Source: Triatoma infestans (taxonomy: Eukaryota; Arthropoda; Insecta; Hemiptera; Reduviidae). Taken from it: 64,000 bases of DNA. The translations under genes were made by a program, and so were the position numbers. Below, one piece after another: positions 12,762 through 25,900 of the stretch. The stretch covers positions 62,001 to 126,000 of the forward strand of contig JAAEAF010000128.1 of the NCBI GenBank assembly GCA_011037195.1, given 5' to 3'. The notes under the pieces are model-generated. The model did no database searches. It was not told the DNA's origin and saw only the letters and a list, made by a program, of their open reading frames with translations. The stretch's first letter is position 1; each line of letters begins with the position of its first letter.

Positions 12762-13015
12762 ACCTTTGGCGCAACAGTCCAGGAAGTACCTAGGCTTGCC
12801 ATTACGAGGCGATTTTTATTGGTGGTTGTGTGGTAAATAAGCCGCGATTCCCAGTGCCGTTAATTCTGGTCTTCTCTACCCTAGGTTCCCTATTAAATGT
12901 AGTTCCCCAATTTTTCTCACGATGATGGTGCAGCACAGTCTTTACCCTCAAGTGAATCGAATCCTGAATATTCACACCGAAGGAGAATGTGCTAACCACT
13001 TGACCAGGTCGTGAA
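12762..13015 (-). repeat. tRNA-derived SINE, family B, copy 1
   Basis: On the minus strand the 5' head reads TGGTCAAGTGGTTAGCACA (A-box-like) followed by GGATTCGATTC (B-box-like). A body follows that is shared with the copy at 32224-32440: a CGTGAGAAAAA block, then ATCGCC and GGACTGTTGCGCCAAAGG near the tail. The head differs from family A, so this is an independent SINE lineage from another tRNA. It encodes no protein. Ends are approximate and target-site duplications were not resolved. Confidence 0.82.
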
Positions 13016-13929
13016 GGATTTGGCTCTGTTCACCAACTAGTAGGATTTTAGAGAATTAAACAATTGGTAAAAATTCCAGCTTTTAAGAAAATTTTCTAGT
13101 CAGAATGTGAGAATCCAGTAATAGAAAGTCTTGTTTCACTAAATTTTTTATTCTATAACATTTTATAAAGTCAGCTATAACATTTCTATAACATTTTAAC
13201 TAATTAGCTAAAAAAGAGCTAACTTACATTTTCTATAGATTTTCAACCTCATCTAATTTTCAGCTTGGTCTGAGAGAACTTGGCCGCGAAGCGTTAATGT
13301 AGTTAACTGTGTGTTCTATGATGCTAGTATGAATTGTACTGAATCCGAGGAGTGCGCTACCTCCCTGGAAGTTTTAACTTGAAAATAAACTTTTCCGCTT
13401 TTCGCTTTGTTATTGAATTATATCTTAAGAAATCTGAACGAACTGCCTATAAAAAAAAGATAGCGAAGTTACTTGTTTGTTTGTCCTTAGAAAAATAGTT
13501 GCATTTGCTGCAGCTGAGCCAATGAATCTTTGGTCTCATAGGTCATCTTTTACCTATTTTATTGTGAAGTAATTTCATAAGTTTAAAAAAAAAAAAAATG
13601 GAAATACACATTTTTCTAAAAAAGCCAAAGAGAGTTTTGGATGGGTGCACCAAGAGCTCATTGTTTCTGATAGATTACAGTAATTAAGTGCAAGTGATAT
13701 GTTGCAATACATAATTTAAATTGAACTAGCTGAGCAGAAATTTTCATCCCTCTATTACCAAAGAATGCTTTTTCTTCTTTTACCAGTCTTTGATGAAAGA
13801 TATCATAATAAAATTTCATATAAATAAATATTAAAAAAATGATCGTTACATTCAAAACAAATAACTTTAACTTTCTTTTAAAGTTAGATATTTTTTTATT
13901 TTTCGCATTATTTAAACTATCATTTACAG
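13016..13929. other. AT-rich DNA upstream of the unidentified plus-strand gene
   Basis: Includes an A12 tract near 13587. It is probably intron of the gene whose first visible exon begins at 13930, because that exon starts with a splice acceptor. No upstream exon could be recognised. Confidence 0.4.
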
Positions 13930-16900
13930 AATGCCAGGAAAAGAGGAAGAAAACCGAGAATGATTGCTGCCGAAACAGACATAAAGCATCAGTTTTTAGT
14001 TGGAAGTTCTTCTTGGTCTTCCGATAGACAAAATGAAACGCAATTACACCAACCAGTGCAAAGCATCAAGCAGTGCGAGGAAGTAAAAGATGAAGAAAAA
14101 CTAAATTGTATAACATTCAATATAAGAAGTGAAACAGACACTCACCACTTTATAGAATATACTTACAACCAACATAAATTAATTTTAGGTATTTCTTAAA
14201 GCAAGTAAGAGCTATTTTTTTTTTAACGGGTTTCCATTCAGCATCAGGTCTTATGGGTGGATGCCTATAGCAAAAAAGTTTTCTTTTCTATTTTAGCAGG
14301 GGTCCTTCCAAGAGAGGGTAATTTCACTATATCTAATTTCTCATAACATTCTTTCATTAGCAAACGTTCTAGTTTCTGTTGTGAGATTTCAAATTAGTCA
14401 TGATATATGCGACAAATTTATGCATTCTGCAGCATAAATGACTATCGATCCCTAGTTATTGCTTTAAAGAAAAAGCGGCGCTAAAGGAGATTGCGGATCA
14501 AACATAAACAGAGGTTAATAACTAAAAGAAACACCCTTACAAATCATGGGTTGATGGCATATTTTGGGTTTTCCATCATATGCATTATTTTGATGAATAA
14601 CAAATCAAAATAATTAATTGAATCTAAACAATACTCCATTTTTTATAATTATTAAGACTTTCTAAATGATTTTGTTTTAATATCTTAGTAGCAAAAGAAC
14701 GATTGTTTAAATTATAACATATTTATAATATTACACCTGGTCATAGTTTCATCATAGAAGGCCATCATTTCCTTAAAAGAGAAAATGTTTTCATAAAAGA
14801 AAATATTGAATTTTAATAAATTATTTCAAAATGTCAACAGATCCTCATGATATAAAACCTCATGAAAATGAAAGGGACGATTTCGTTGATCACATTAGCA
14901 ATGAAAGTGGCGATGAAATGATGAATTTAAATTTGATTGGATATTCGAATCTGCTGGATTTGGTAAAATTTAAATAAGTCTTACTAAAATCTTTTACACT
15001 TTGAAAAAGCATTAATTTTTGTAATGCTGAAAAAAAATGAAATTCGCCAAAAATAAAAAATTCAGTAGTATAGATTAAAAAAAGGTAAGTGGGCACAAAA
15101 GGTTTCTTGGGGGGAGTGAAAGGGCCTGTTGCACTGCAACCTTCATGGTCTATGCCCCTCGGGTGCCATAGGCTACCCTCAGGTGCCCTGAGCGGGCCTC
15201 TCGCCTATAGCACCCCTACCGGTTTAAGATCCTTAAGGAATCTTAATATCCTGGAGGGCTCTAGGGAGGATATGTTCTCCTCCGTTTCCTGGTAACTACC
15301 CAGGATCCTAAATCTTCTCTGAATGACAGTGTCGCAGTCGATTAGGAGATGTATTGGAGTTTCCTCCTCTTCCCACAGATCTGCACATGCTGCCGCTCTT
15401 TAAGCCTAGCTTAGCAAAACAAGTTCCAAAATTAGTCAGAATGCCATTCATTATTCTATTACTGTAGCAGAGTAACTATTCGGCAGACGCGGGAAGAGAA
15501 TTTCTTCTAGATTTCTATATAAATCGCTTAAGCAGATAATGTAGTTTTTATTGTATAATTGTAAATCTTAGTTTAGCTATTCCAAACAGAAAAAATTTAT
15601 CTTGATTCAAATCTATATGATTTGTTTCTTCATAATATAGCTTATAATAATCTGATTTCGTTCTTTTACTTGCTTACTATATACTCCAAGCAAATTATTT
15701 CATAATTTCGCCAACCTTAAGCCAAATTAGTCTTAACATTAATAAAAATTTCAAATATTATTAGTTATTGCTTTTAAAATTCTCAGATTTTAATAACGAA
15801 AATTTTTATCAGCAGGTCTTTCCTGATCCAGAATTAAATCATACAATTTCTGAAGAAGAATTAGGTAGTTGTGTTGATCATGGATGTTATTCAACCAAAC
15901 CACAAGATTATGAAGAACACGTGACTAGGCGCATAAAACCAGAATGTGCGTCTAACTGCATGTTCACTGATACTGATAAATATATATTTAAATCTTGCTT
16001 CAAGAACATACATTCACAGGTAAAATGTAGTGAACTGTATAAAGATGGGCTGTATTAAGCAAGTAAATTGTTAACTTTTGTAAAAAAAAATTGGAGATAC
16101 AAAACACATTTACAAAACTACAAATTACACGCAAATTAAATCAACAAAAGACTACATACAACAAAAATGTATTTACACAACGATAACCACATAACTTGTG
16201 CAAAACGTGTCATATTATTTTTTTTTTTATTTTTCTTGTACTTAAAAACATAAATCTCTAATGACTGAATTAAATTTAATTTCAGATTCAAAATTTCGAT
16301 CGTTATCGAGGTGCAGAGACGCCTGGCGGTGAAGCCTCTCTTTACGATGTAAGCGAAGCTTCTCCTATAGATACAAGAAAGTTATATCGTAAGAATTTCA
16401 GCGATCTTAAGCTAAATATGTGGTACAATTATGTGTACCACTCTGCGCAATTAGCTCGCATTGGGGGAAATGCATTTTCATCCGATGGACCCTCAAATAA
16501 CTCATTATCTCTAGATATGCAACTGGACGATATTTTTCTTTCATTATCACGTGGGGGATCAAGTAAGATTTTCTTTTTACTTTTTTAATACATTAGTCAT
16601 CAGTTAGATTTGATGTATCACGAAATTGTTGAAGAAATAGATGAAATAAACAAGTTTCGTCAGCCAGATTGAGATGCTGGCAAAACTTGTACAAGCATCA
16701 TTTCTTAACTGTAATATAGAAATATACTGCATTTTATATACATATATGTCGGAATATGTGTGTTTGTATTTAGCCAAATTATCATAAAGCTATCTTTACA
16801 CTTAATTTGGTAAGTTAAATTTAACTTAATATTTTCACTTAATAAAGCCTCTTTCTGAATTTTTCACTTACCTGTTAAACAAATACAGTACCTGCACTTA

Positions 16901-18779
16901 CTTAACAAAGTTAGAACATGATAATATCCAGATTTGGCGAAGATTTGATTTTATTCCTCAAGAAATGTACTAAAGTCTAAGTCATATAATATAACACTCT
17001 TAAACTTCAAGTTCTTAAAGTATATACTTTATTAATGAATATTTTTAACTCATAAGTCCATAGTTCCATACTTAACTCAAGACTCCATAGTTACATACTT
17101 TTGGAGCTTAACGCTCCTACTAAAGCTCAACATTCAAAAATTCAAAAAAGCGAAAAATCATCAAAACTGTAGGCTAATTTTAGACTGTTACTTACTCTAA
17201 AATGTGTTAGGTCGTCATGCCCAATATTTGAATGCAAAATTGCTCGGCTTTGTCTCAGTTTCAATGTAGGCAATCCGTAAAGAAGGATGACGACTAGTCC
17301 CTTCTTCAGAGATCCTGGCATCCCTGAGGAAACCCAGCCGTGAACAACATTTGCACTGGTCCTTAACACTCATAAAATACACTTAGATCCTGCAGAGGTA
17401 GATAATATATCCAGAGTGTAAACATATGCAACTACTTGGTTTAGCATGCTCACAGAATATCTTTAGCCACCAGTTCACATTTAACATGGTATACTTGTTA
17501 CCGACAACTTAGTTCTATGTAAGAACACCGACAATAAATCAATAGCTATCACAATAGATCTTCTAGGCCTCTCTGTTCCCATATTAGACAATCGTTAGAC
17601 CTAAGTACCTAATTTCGGGTTTGGCTGCTTTTCTGAGACAAAGCAGAACAATTTGACTCCCTAACCCCTTCATCGGATAAATTTAGAGAACGTCAGACAG
17701 GTATCTTTCTAAGATAAAATTGTTTATTGGCTGTTGAGATAATGAATGTTTTGTTTTCTTTAAATTTTTTACCAACATTTCGGCGAGCATTGTTTGCCTT
17801 CTTCAGGGTAATCTAAAAAAAGGAATTTTAAGTAAGTTACCTGTTCACACTATATAAATACGTAGATAAATACTTTGTTCACATCAGTGTTAGTGTTGTT
17901 GTATCTCGTAATATTTACGCTTAAAAGCGATAACTGCTCACTCCATATAACTCCATGACTACTATTGTGAATCGAAGCGGATTTTTAATCAACCAAAAGT
18001 TCTACGGCTTTGTTTCGGAATAGTCGCCGCATGCAATATCCATTAACTGGACTTGAACCTGGGAAAGTAACACTGTTTCCAAATGTTGAATAGAATTTAA
18101 ATTTCGTTGTTTTATCATCGACTGCAATTGTGATCATCATTTATTCTGTAAAATATGTGAACAAAAATCTAAAATCTATAAGTTAGTGTTGTAGCACCAG
18201 AATTTATTTTTTGGGAATATCTTCCCTCATAGAACATACAGAAAACACTTTTGGGTAACATGTTGGTTAACAATATTAATTCGTATAAACAGTACAGTAG
18301 AAACATATTTTGAAACAATGAAAGAATGGACAAATTCCCAGAACTTTAAAAAAGAACATAACTCGGGAAAACATTCGTGGTAATTAATTCAAGACAATTT
18401 CGAGGCTTAGTTTGAATATAAATTGCAGCTGCTATATAATATCTATATTTTCTATGTCGATGTAAATTTCATATATTACTATTTTCAGTTCATTCAGGCA
18501 TTAGGAATGCGTTGTTTACCGGAAAGCCTTCCTGGGTTGGAGTGTGTAGGCAGGGTGTTACAACCTGATTGATTATTACTATTAATAAACCATGCTAACG
18601 TTATTAACGAGCTAAATATTAAGAAAAAATATCTTAATATATTTTTTTCATCTACAGGTTCTTATTTACCTGGAGAAAACATATGGCGATGCAATTTTAT
18701 TAAGGGTATTCCATCTGTAGATGAAGTGCTCAATGGTCCATGCCCCTCAGATTTCCATTATCCAAACCGTTTTGATTAA
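13930..18779 (+). CDS. Unidentified spliced gene, C-terminal 327 residues
   Basis: Five exons join without breaking frame: 13930-14188, 14841-14962, 15816-16019, 16286-16562 and 18658-18779 (stop TAA). All have AG acceptors and GT donors, and phases match at every junction. The first visible exon starts with an acceptor (TTTACAG), so the N-terminus lies upstream. Visible features are a basic AT-hook-like patch (RKRGRKPR) at the start of this portion, long acidic and Asn-rich stretches, four Cys in exon 3 (CVDHGC and CASNC) and an aromatic helix LKLNMWYNYVYHSAQLARIG in exon 4. The end is FHYPNRFD. No membrane segment is visible in this part. I do not recognise the family. A polyadenylation hexamer AATAAA lies 12 bases after the stop. 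Intron 4 (2.1 kb) holds repeats. Confidence 0.75.
15090..15420 (-). mobile_element. 3' fragment of an R1/I-like retrotransposon
   Basis: A GC-rich island inside intron 2 of the plus-strand gene. On the minus strand it encodes EEETPIHLLIDCDTVIQRRF, matching the C-terminal EEETPMHLMTDC piece of the element at 7.1 kb. The 3' untranslated part shares GGGGTGCTATAGGC/GGGGTAGCTATACGG-like sequence. It is a 5'-truncated copy of the same or a sister family, dead and not coding. Confidence 0.75.
16780..18500. other. Intron 4 of the unidentified gene, with repeat traces
   Basis: Near 17210-17390 the sequence TCAGAGATCCTGGCATCCCTG...ACATTTGCACTGG recurs in diverged form at 63.8 kb. Near 17774-17812 the minus strand reads CCTGAAGAAGGC then GCCGAAATGTTGG, a hairpin-type motif also seen at 21.77, 33.8/34.0, 51.3 and 59.4 kb. 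No coding sequence is recognised here. Confidence 0.5.
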
Positions 18780-20410
18780 AAAAAAACAAACAATAAATAA
18801 GATAATAAAGAGATAAGTAATAAGAGATTCCAAGAAATAAGGACTAAACGATAAAACAAAGTTAAAGTAATTTGTGGATTGTTAATTTTTGTATTTGTTT
18901 ATTTACTTTTAATTTAAATGCCCATCTGTCACTTGGAGACAAACAATCAATTTAGCTAAACTAATTTACATCACTGCAGTTTATAAATGAACAGGACAAT
19001 GACTGTTATACAAATAATTCACTTTTACTAACTAGGTCTGAGCTATTGATTTCATTTCGTTATTTTTCAATTTTTGACTTCTCGTTTAATGTCAACTTAA
19101 GATTTTTTCATACTTTCGTTTTTTATAGATCCTGTTCGACAGCAGACTCTAACATTTAAACAATTAATATAATATCAACTCCCTAATATAACAGACTGAG
19201 CAAATACTGAACTGATTTATAACATTAAGGATTAATACTGAATAATTTAAGAAATTGGTATATTGGTTCTCTAATGGATATTTTATTAGTTATTAATGTG
19301 AAATTTTATTCAATATATTCACCTTAGAGGTATTTAATGTATGGGGAAAAAATCAATATCAATAAATATCTCAGATAAAAAATTTACTTACCTTTTGAAC
19401 TTTCCGTCACAAGCAATTTTCACTTATACATATATTTATGATAAGTTTGAAGACGGATCCAATTTATGAGAGTTCCTTTGATAAACAAATAGGTCTCGCA
19501 CATTACGTTAGACTTACACTAAGTCATTTGCCGAATTAGGATCGGTACACTTAATCTACAAAAATTCGCTCAATCGCTTTTTCAAAATATTTTTGGAAAA
19601 AGAGAAAGATAATTTTTCTATCTGAAAAAATGTATTTTAAAATCGTGTCACTTCGGTATTATCAAAAAATTACGGGTCAATAGGAGCTGGTCTGTGGGAC
19701 GCAAAGAAATTGGAAATCAAAGAGAAATCTATCTTATTTAAACCATATTATTTAAGGAAACTATTTATTGAAACAAAAACAAAAAAATTCTGGAAATAAA
19801 ACAATAAAATGTTTAAAAACCTCTATATTGAGTAAATTACTTTATGGGAACATAGTAATATTTGAAAAGATAAAAAACAGCTAATTAAAACTAAACAAAA
19901 AGAAATCATATCATTCATCCAGCGAAATAACATTTAATTAATTCGTAGTTCTCTTTGTTTGATTAATATTAGAGTTTTTCAATATCTCAAAACTAAATCT
20001 GCTATAGGGGTGCCATAAGAAGTAATTTTATTAAATGAGAACCCAAACCATAGAAGGTTGAGGACACTTCTTTAACTATAAATAGTTCAATATATTTGAA
20101 TAAACAGTAATCTTAGCTCCTTAATGTCACAGGAGCGATGTCAAAGAACAGGACTGCACTTGTAAAGCATAAAGTTATCTGATGTGGCAAGAAATTCAGA
20201 CTCTGAAATTTTCAGAGTAAAGAAGATTAATAATTTTTTTAGTTACGTCAAATATATGTACTTGCAAATAGTTTACTAATATTTTTTTTTTAAATAAGAA
20301 ATTGCAATTTCATTTTCCTTAAACCGACAAATCGCTTACTTCTGTGTTAGTTGTGCAGATGGATATGCACGAAATGTACTGTCTCAAAAGAGATTTATTG
20401 TGGCTACTTT
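18780..20410. other. AT-rich region between convergent genes
   Basis: 3' flank of the plus-strand gene followed by AT-rich DNA. No gene, RNA gene or defined repeat was recognised. Confidence 0.4.
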
Positions 20411-21058
20411 AGGCCAGGCCCACACTGAAGTGGTATGCTGGTAGGGTAGCAATTAAGGCGGCCAAGTGGTAGGAGTAAAAATTTAAACCCAAAATGGAAA
20501 TGAAGCTAACCATGGTATTTAATTTTTGCAATTCCAGCACTACTCCTAATGTATTCCATTGCTTAGGGGATTTAATATACAGTTAATACTTGTGCCTTCG
20601 GTACCTACCATGATTTTGCTGATGAGGAAAGGCTAAATCGCCGATTTTTTGTTGTTTTTATTTTTAAATAATTCCTACAATTATTATGAGGATGATCAAG
20701 AATTTAATATGCGCTTCGTGACTCGCTATTAGGCGTAAATCACTTATAAAGACATTATAAACACCGTACTTCTTACTTTTTCCTCAAGGGTTGCACCCAA
20801 TGCGCTTTTTGTTTGCGTTTATTATATTTGATCATTGTACATGTTATAATTTGAATGAGGACAAGAACATCTTCATCCTTTGACGATAACATTTTAACTA
20901 ATTGGTAGATTGAAGTAGTAACCATGTGGTGAAATGTCCTGCAGGCTATTTTGTTGCGCGCAGTATTATGTCACGATAGCGATTTAACATTTCCATGTTT
21001 CTCACCTCCACTAGTAAACTATGCTACCACCATACGACTTCAACGTGCGGCTGGCCCT
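20411..21058. mobile_element. Nonautonomous DNA transposon (MITE-like) with inverted ends
   Basis: The left end GGCCAGGCCCACACTGAAGT and its continuation GGTATGCTGGTAG match the reverse complement of the right end (AGGGCCAGCCGCACGTTGAAGT then CGTATGGTGGTAG) over about 40 bases with a few mismatches. The interior is AT-rich with no open frame. An end of the form AGGGCCAGCCGCAC is typical of hAT-type miniature elements, but no clean 8-bp target-site duplication was found, so the superfamily is uncertain. Confidence 0.75.
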
Positions 21059-21359
21059 AGGGGTGGAGGTGTTTATATATAATAGAATGAGTCATCTGAC
21101 AGTGTGCAATGTATAAAAGTAAGTGAATTTGTGTGATGGTGAGCCAGAGCTTAGAGTTCACGTAAGCCCAACTATAAAGTAAATACTACTTCCTTTGCAC
21201 TTACTGTACGTGCATATGTGAAATGTAAATGACCTATATGTTGCTAGGCTGGGATATCCGCAGGGCTAAACTACTCCCCACAGTTTGGCAGAGCTAACAA
21301 ATAATTACTTTGAGACACCTACTTGAAATATATAATACTTAATTTAATTCTTTCTTTTA

Positions 21360-21990
21360 GTGCTGTAAGAGGAATTACGATCGTATCAAATTTCCGAAAT
21401 TGAGTTTTCAGCGCAAATAAGTTTTTGGTAAAGTCATATTCGTGAATAAAATATCTGAAAAGCGAAAAATCGCAGGAAGTTCAAACTTCATATTCCATTT
21501 AGATATCACTAACAGATCTGGCAAGAAGAAGTCGGTCAAAATCCTTTAGTCAGAAATGGGACGCGACTGAAAGGTTATTCTCAGGAAAAGCTCCGATGGT
21601 TTTTAAACATCGCACCTTTACTACATACATAAAGTGTTGATGAGTGTTGGTACTCAAGTACCAACACCCCTCTTAGCCTAGTTAGGTCCTAACAAAAACA
21701 TTTTTAAAACCAGTGTATCAACTAAATTTGCTCTATGAAAGTCTATGTTATCACACTGTTTGACAAAACCATCCTGATGATGGGCGAACGGCCGAAATCG
21801 ATCGATGACCACGAAAAGAAGCAGGCTGTCGCGGAAAATATCTCTGGAATGCTAATTCGACCTGTATAAATATCTTTTTATGGATAATTTTTATCTGGAA
21901 CATTTTCCCGGCAAAAATTCATTTTTGGGGATTCTAGGAAATCTGGTGGAGGGAATGAAGGCTGGTTGGGAATGATTAAAGCACTGACTG
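21360..21990 (+). repeat. Copy of the ACTTTCTCTTAC repeat family with inner insertion
   Basis: Starts GCTGTAAGAGGAATTACGAT, continues with the AATTGAGTTTTCA and GAAGTTCAAACTTCATATTCC blocks, and later GGGGATTCTAGG. Around 21640-21840 it contains sequence foreign to the family: an 11-bp-arm palindrome (21644-21667) and the motif CCTGATGATGG...GGCCGAAATCG. Confidence 0.6.
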
Positions 21991-22778
21991 CTGGACACAA
22001 TATAATCACTTATGAGCCACTAAATGGAACAAAAATTCCAGGTTTGAATTCCAAATCAATTATTCCTTTATTATTGCAGTGAGAGAAAGTTTCTTGTGAA
22101 TGTTTCATGCCGATTTTTTTTAAATAGCCATTTACCAATTCTAGGCCGTACATTTCTTTGAATTTCGATAAAATTTCCAAATTAGTTCATTTTGTCAATG
22201 TTTAGTTCAAATGTATTTCTTAATACAAGATTGAAATTATTGTTTGAAGGAAATTGTTCTTGGTTTGAAAAGCAGGGAAAATAAAAACTAATATTATTAA
22301 ACTTCGGCAACAGCAAGGAAGCTATTTTGCAATATAATTGATGTTGCAATATTTCCTTATGCTGTGTTTTTTCACTTGACTAAAACATTTAATAAAAAAT
22401 TGTTACTCAATTTAAAAACTTTTGTATTTTTTAATAAAATCCAATAATTTAAGTACAAAATGTTATAAAAGTACTCTACATTTTTATGAAACTAGCAGCA
22501 CTGTTGGTAGAGCTATAATAAGTGTTAAATTAGTGTTATAATATCATACATAAATAAAAACGACAAACTCAATTATATAGTATCTGATTCACTAAAATAG
22601 GAACATATACCAGAAAAATTAGATTTAAAATATTTACAAATAACGTCAGATACATGTTCATTTTTTCTTCAATGGAATATAACAATATCTAATACTTATA
22701 ATTATTAATCATTTGGTGGTATTATCACAGTCATTGGGCAATTTTTTCCTGTTCAAAAATCTTGGCTATTTATCTGCT
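21991..22778. other. 3' flank of the SLC5 gene, AT-rich
   Basis: Lies beyond the stop codon of the minus-strand transporter and should include its 3' untranslated region. No AATAAA in the transcript sense was found close to the stop. The variant ATTAAA occurs near 22430 and 22388 (seen as TTTAAT on the plus strand). Confidence 0.4.
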
Positions 22779-22901
22779 TCATACAGAAGGTGATATCGGC
22801 ACTTCACTCTCCATAGACAAACCATAGTTGTCCAAACCGATTTTTTTTGAACGTTCCTCATCTTTGCTAATTGTGTTAAGAGATGTTGTTGGCTCCTTTG
22901 A
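22779..22901 (-). CDS. Distant terminal coding exon of the SLC5 gene
   Basis: A minus-strand frame follows acceptor TGTGTTCTAG and reads [20 protein letters not shown], then [20 protein letters not shown] and stop. It is hydrophilic, as expected for the cytoplasmic tail of an SLC5 protein. The penultimate exon has a consensus donor (AAA|GTAAGT at 30762) in phase 0, matching this exon. Joining them gives the usual length of about 610 residues. The 7.86-kb intron between is filled by retroelements. The link is inferred from splice signals and phase, without transcript evidence. Confidence 0.72.
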   Translation of the reverse strand, partial: SKEPTTSLNTISKDEERSKKIGLDNYGLSMESEVPISPSV

Positions 22902-25900
22902 CTAGAACACATTTTAATAATTAATATAACAGCTGATCGCTTAATTAGTGAAATTCTGTGTTTTTTGCTGTCTGAAATAAATAGCTTTACTGATATATCT
23001 AAAGGCGGGTTCTAAAGACGGACTCGAGTCAATTTGATTGATTCAGTTTGGTTGAAACAATATCATTTCAATTGAATTGAAATGTTTACACAGTTCAATG
23101 AAGTCGAACCAATCAGCGAAAAAAAAATGCGCTGACTGAGAGACTATGCGAATGTGAATGTGTCTGATTTCCAGTGAGACATTTTTTTTTTAAGCTCTAG
23201 ACCTTATTTTGTGCCTAGTTTTCTTTCTTTTTTTTGAAAATGGTTCTCATGAGAAGTCCTTGTGTAAATTTAGTATGAGTGACTTAGTAAGAGTAGATTT
23301 AGTAATGTGATTTAGTTAGTGTTCGTCTTTCATATTTGGTATTTTTTCTTTGCTTGTAAACATTTTTATTACAATTTCTTTTATTTTTGACACAACCTTA
23401 ACATGGTTTAGACGCGAAAACTGTAAACAACATCCAAAGAACAAAAATAACCTATCTCACTAAAACCTACCAGAAACAATTGATTTGCACATCATCATTG
23501 ATAGACTGCTTACACTGTTTTATCTGCTGGTACTTCCATCAAATTGATCAAAAAAGTAGAACTAGTCCAACTTCATTTTAATCGACCATTTCAATCATCA
23601 ATTTCATTGAAATTATATTTACATGGATCAGTTTCATTGATTCAAAACTGTTTCAATCAAATTGACTCGTGTAAACCCGCCTTAAGAGAATTAAAAAATG
23701 AAAAACAAGACAATTGAAAAATGAGTATAAACAATAGCCCCTGAAAAAGAGGGGACAATGAAAATACCTAGTTAACCGTTCAAAATCACTGAGCAAGGAA
23801 GGTATTACTTAATAGGCTCAAGAAGTTTTAGAGAATAACCAAGAAAATATTATCGATGGTGAGTATACTGCTCCTATCTCTCATAAAAAATGTAGAAAAA
23901 CCTAAGCATCCAAAATTTTGAACATAAATTATGATAATTTGAACATAATAATAATTTTTCACTTTGAAAAAGAAGAAATGCAGATTCACCAAACAATGCA
24001 CTCTCAAAAAACATGTTTATAACAGACCACGGATACCAACGCATAATAATAAGCATCTTTAACTGACATGGACATACGTCCTGGGCATGACGTAAAACTG
24101 CATCCTGGGGAGACAGGCCTCAAAGCCGTGGTGAAGGCGATCTGTCTAAGAAAAGGTTATTCCGATATAAAACCAAGGGCGGGCCGAGCTCTGTAAGACT
24201 GAAATCAGTCGGCCTAGGAGATGTAAAGTCCAAAATCAAATTACCTGGTCCTCCAGGTTGGGGGTTGGGCATAGGGTTAACAGCTCTATCTCGTAAAAAT
24301 ACAATTGTTGAGAAGCCAAATAATAACATGAACCGGAATGATAAAAAGGCACGATTTAGGCGAGGATTTGAAAATTTCACATGGATAGCAACTTGGAATG
24401 TTAGGAGTTTAGCAAAACCTGGTGCATTTCTGAAGGTAGTACAAGAATTAGAGAGATCTAAAGTTTCGATTGCCGCATTAAGGAAATTCGTTGGAAATAG
24501 GAAGGAATGTTTAAAGCTGGAAATCATACGATATTTCATGGGGCAAGTGTTGAGGGAAATTCGGCACTGGGTTTATAATTTATAATAAATAATGAAGTAA
24601 AGCAAATGGTTCTAAATTTTGAAAATTTTAAGGAGAGGATCTCCGTACTAAGGCTAAGGTTTAAATTCTTCAATCTTTCGTTGATTAATGTTCACTCCCC
24701 AACAGAAGAGAAGGAGGAAGAAGAGAAGGATTGCTTTTATGAAGCTCTGGAGAGAGTATACGATAGATTACCTGGCAGTGACGTTAAAATAGTGCTGGGA
24801 GACTTTAATGCCAAATTAGGTAAGGAAGAATGCTTTAGGCCCTTCCTAGGTAAATACAGTCTTCATGACCGATGTAATGAAAATGGTCTAAGGTTTGTTG
24901 ATTTTGCTTTGGCGCAAAACATGAGTGTGAGTAGCACTAAATATCCGCACAAGTGCATACATCGGGAAACTTGGGTATCGCCGGATGGAAGAACCAGAAA
25001 CCAAATCGACCATGTAATGATTGATATGAGGCACGCGTCGGACATATTTGATGTTAGGAGTTATCGTGGGCAGATGGAGATACGGACCATAACCTTGTGA
25101 GAATAAAATATAGACAACGAATTTCAAGATTTCGGCAAGGAAAGAAATGTACTGATAGATGGCATGTGGAGAAATTAAAAATGGATAAAAGTGAGGAAAA
25201 TTATCAGATTGAATTGAGGAAGGCTTTAAATGTGGAGAATTCGCTAACTGAACATGAGCCAAAAAGTGATATAGACAGAGAGTGGAAGTGTATTAGAGAG
25301 GCGATCAGTGTAGCGGCCGAAAAGGCAGTAGGTAAGAAAAAAAGACTTAAGAGGAATGGATGGTTTGATGATCAGTGTAGAAGTGTACTGGATGAGAGGA
25401 AGTTGGCTAGAATTAAGATACTGGACAGCCCAACAAGAGAAAATACTGAGGATTACAAGTTGAAAAGGAAGGTGGCTAATAAAATTTGTAGAAAGAAAAA
25501 AAAAAATAAAAGAAAAAAATAAAGAGTTTGAAAATGAAAAGCTGAAGCGGTTGGAAGACGATGGAGAATATAATAAAGTGAAAGAATTCTACACTGCTGT
25601 AAAAGAGGAGAAAAGAGGGTTTCAGCCAAGGGTAGAGTTTTGTAGAGGAATTGATGGAACATTGATAGGAGGTGAAGTTAAGGTGAGGAAAAGATGGGCT
25701 GAATATTTCGACTTACCCTTAATCAAGGTAATAGCTTGGAAATGGAAAGATTGAAGGGGAATTTATAAGTGAGTTTAAGAATGAAGAATACGTTGACTTT
25801 CCGGAGAAGGAAGAGGTTGAAGAAATAATTTTGTCCCTGAAGAATAATAAAGCTCCTGGGGAGGACGGAATATCGGCGGAATTATTAAAATCTGGAGGTG

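Noticed and set aside
15787..15815. Upstream acceptor (TTCTCAG at 15786) for exon 3 of the plus-strand gene
   Set aside because: It leaves the wrong phase after exon 2. The acceptor TATCAGCAG at 15815 fits phase 0.
21770..21805. Hammerhead ribozyme (CTGATGA...GAAA core)
   Set aside because: The core resembles one, but stem II has a mismatch, no stem III with a cleavage triplet is found, and sister motifs have CTGAAGA or CTGAGGA, breaking the catalytic core.
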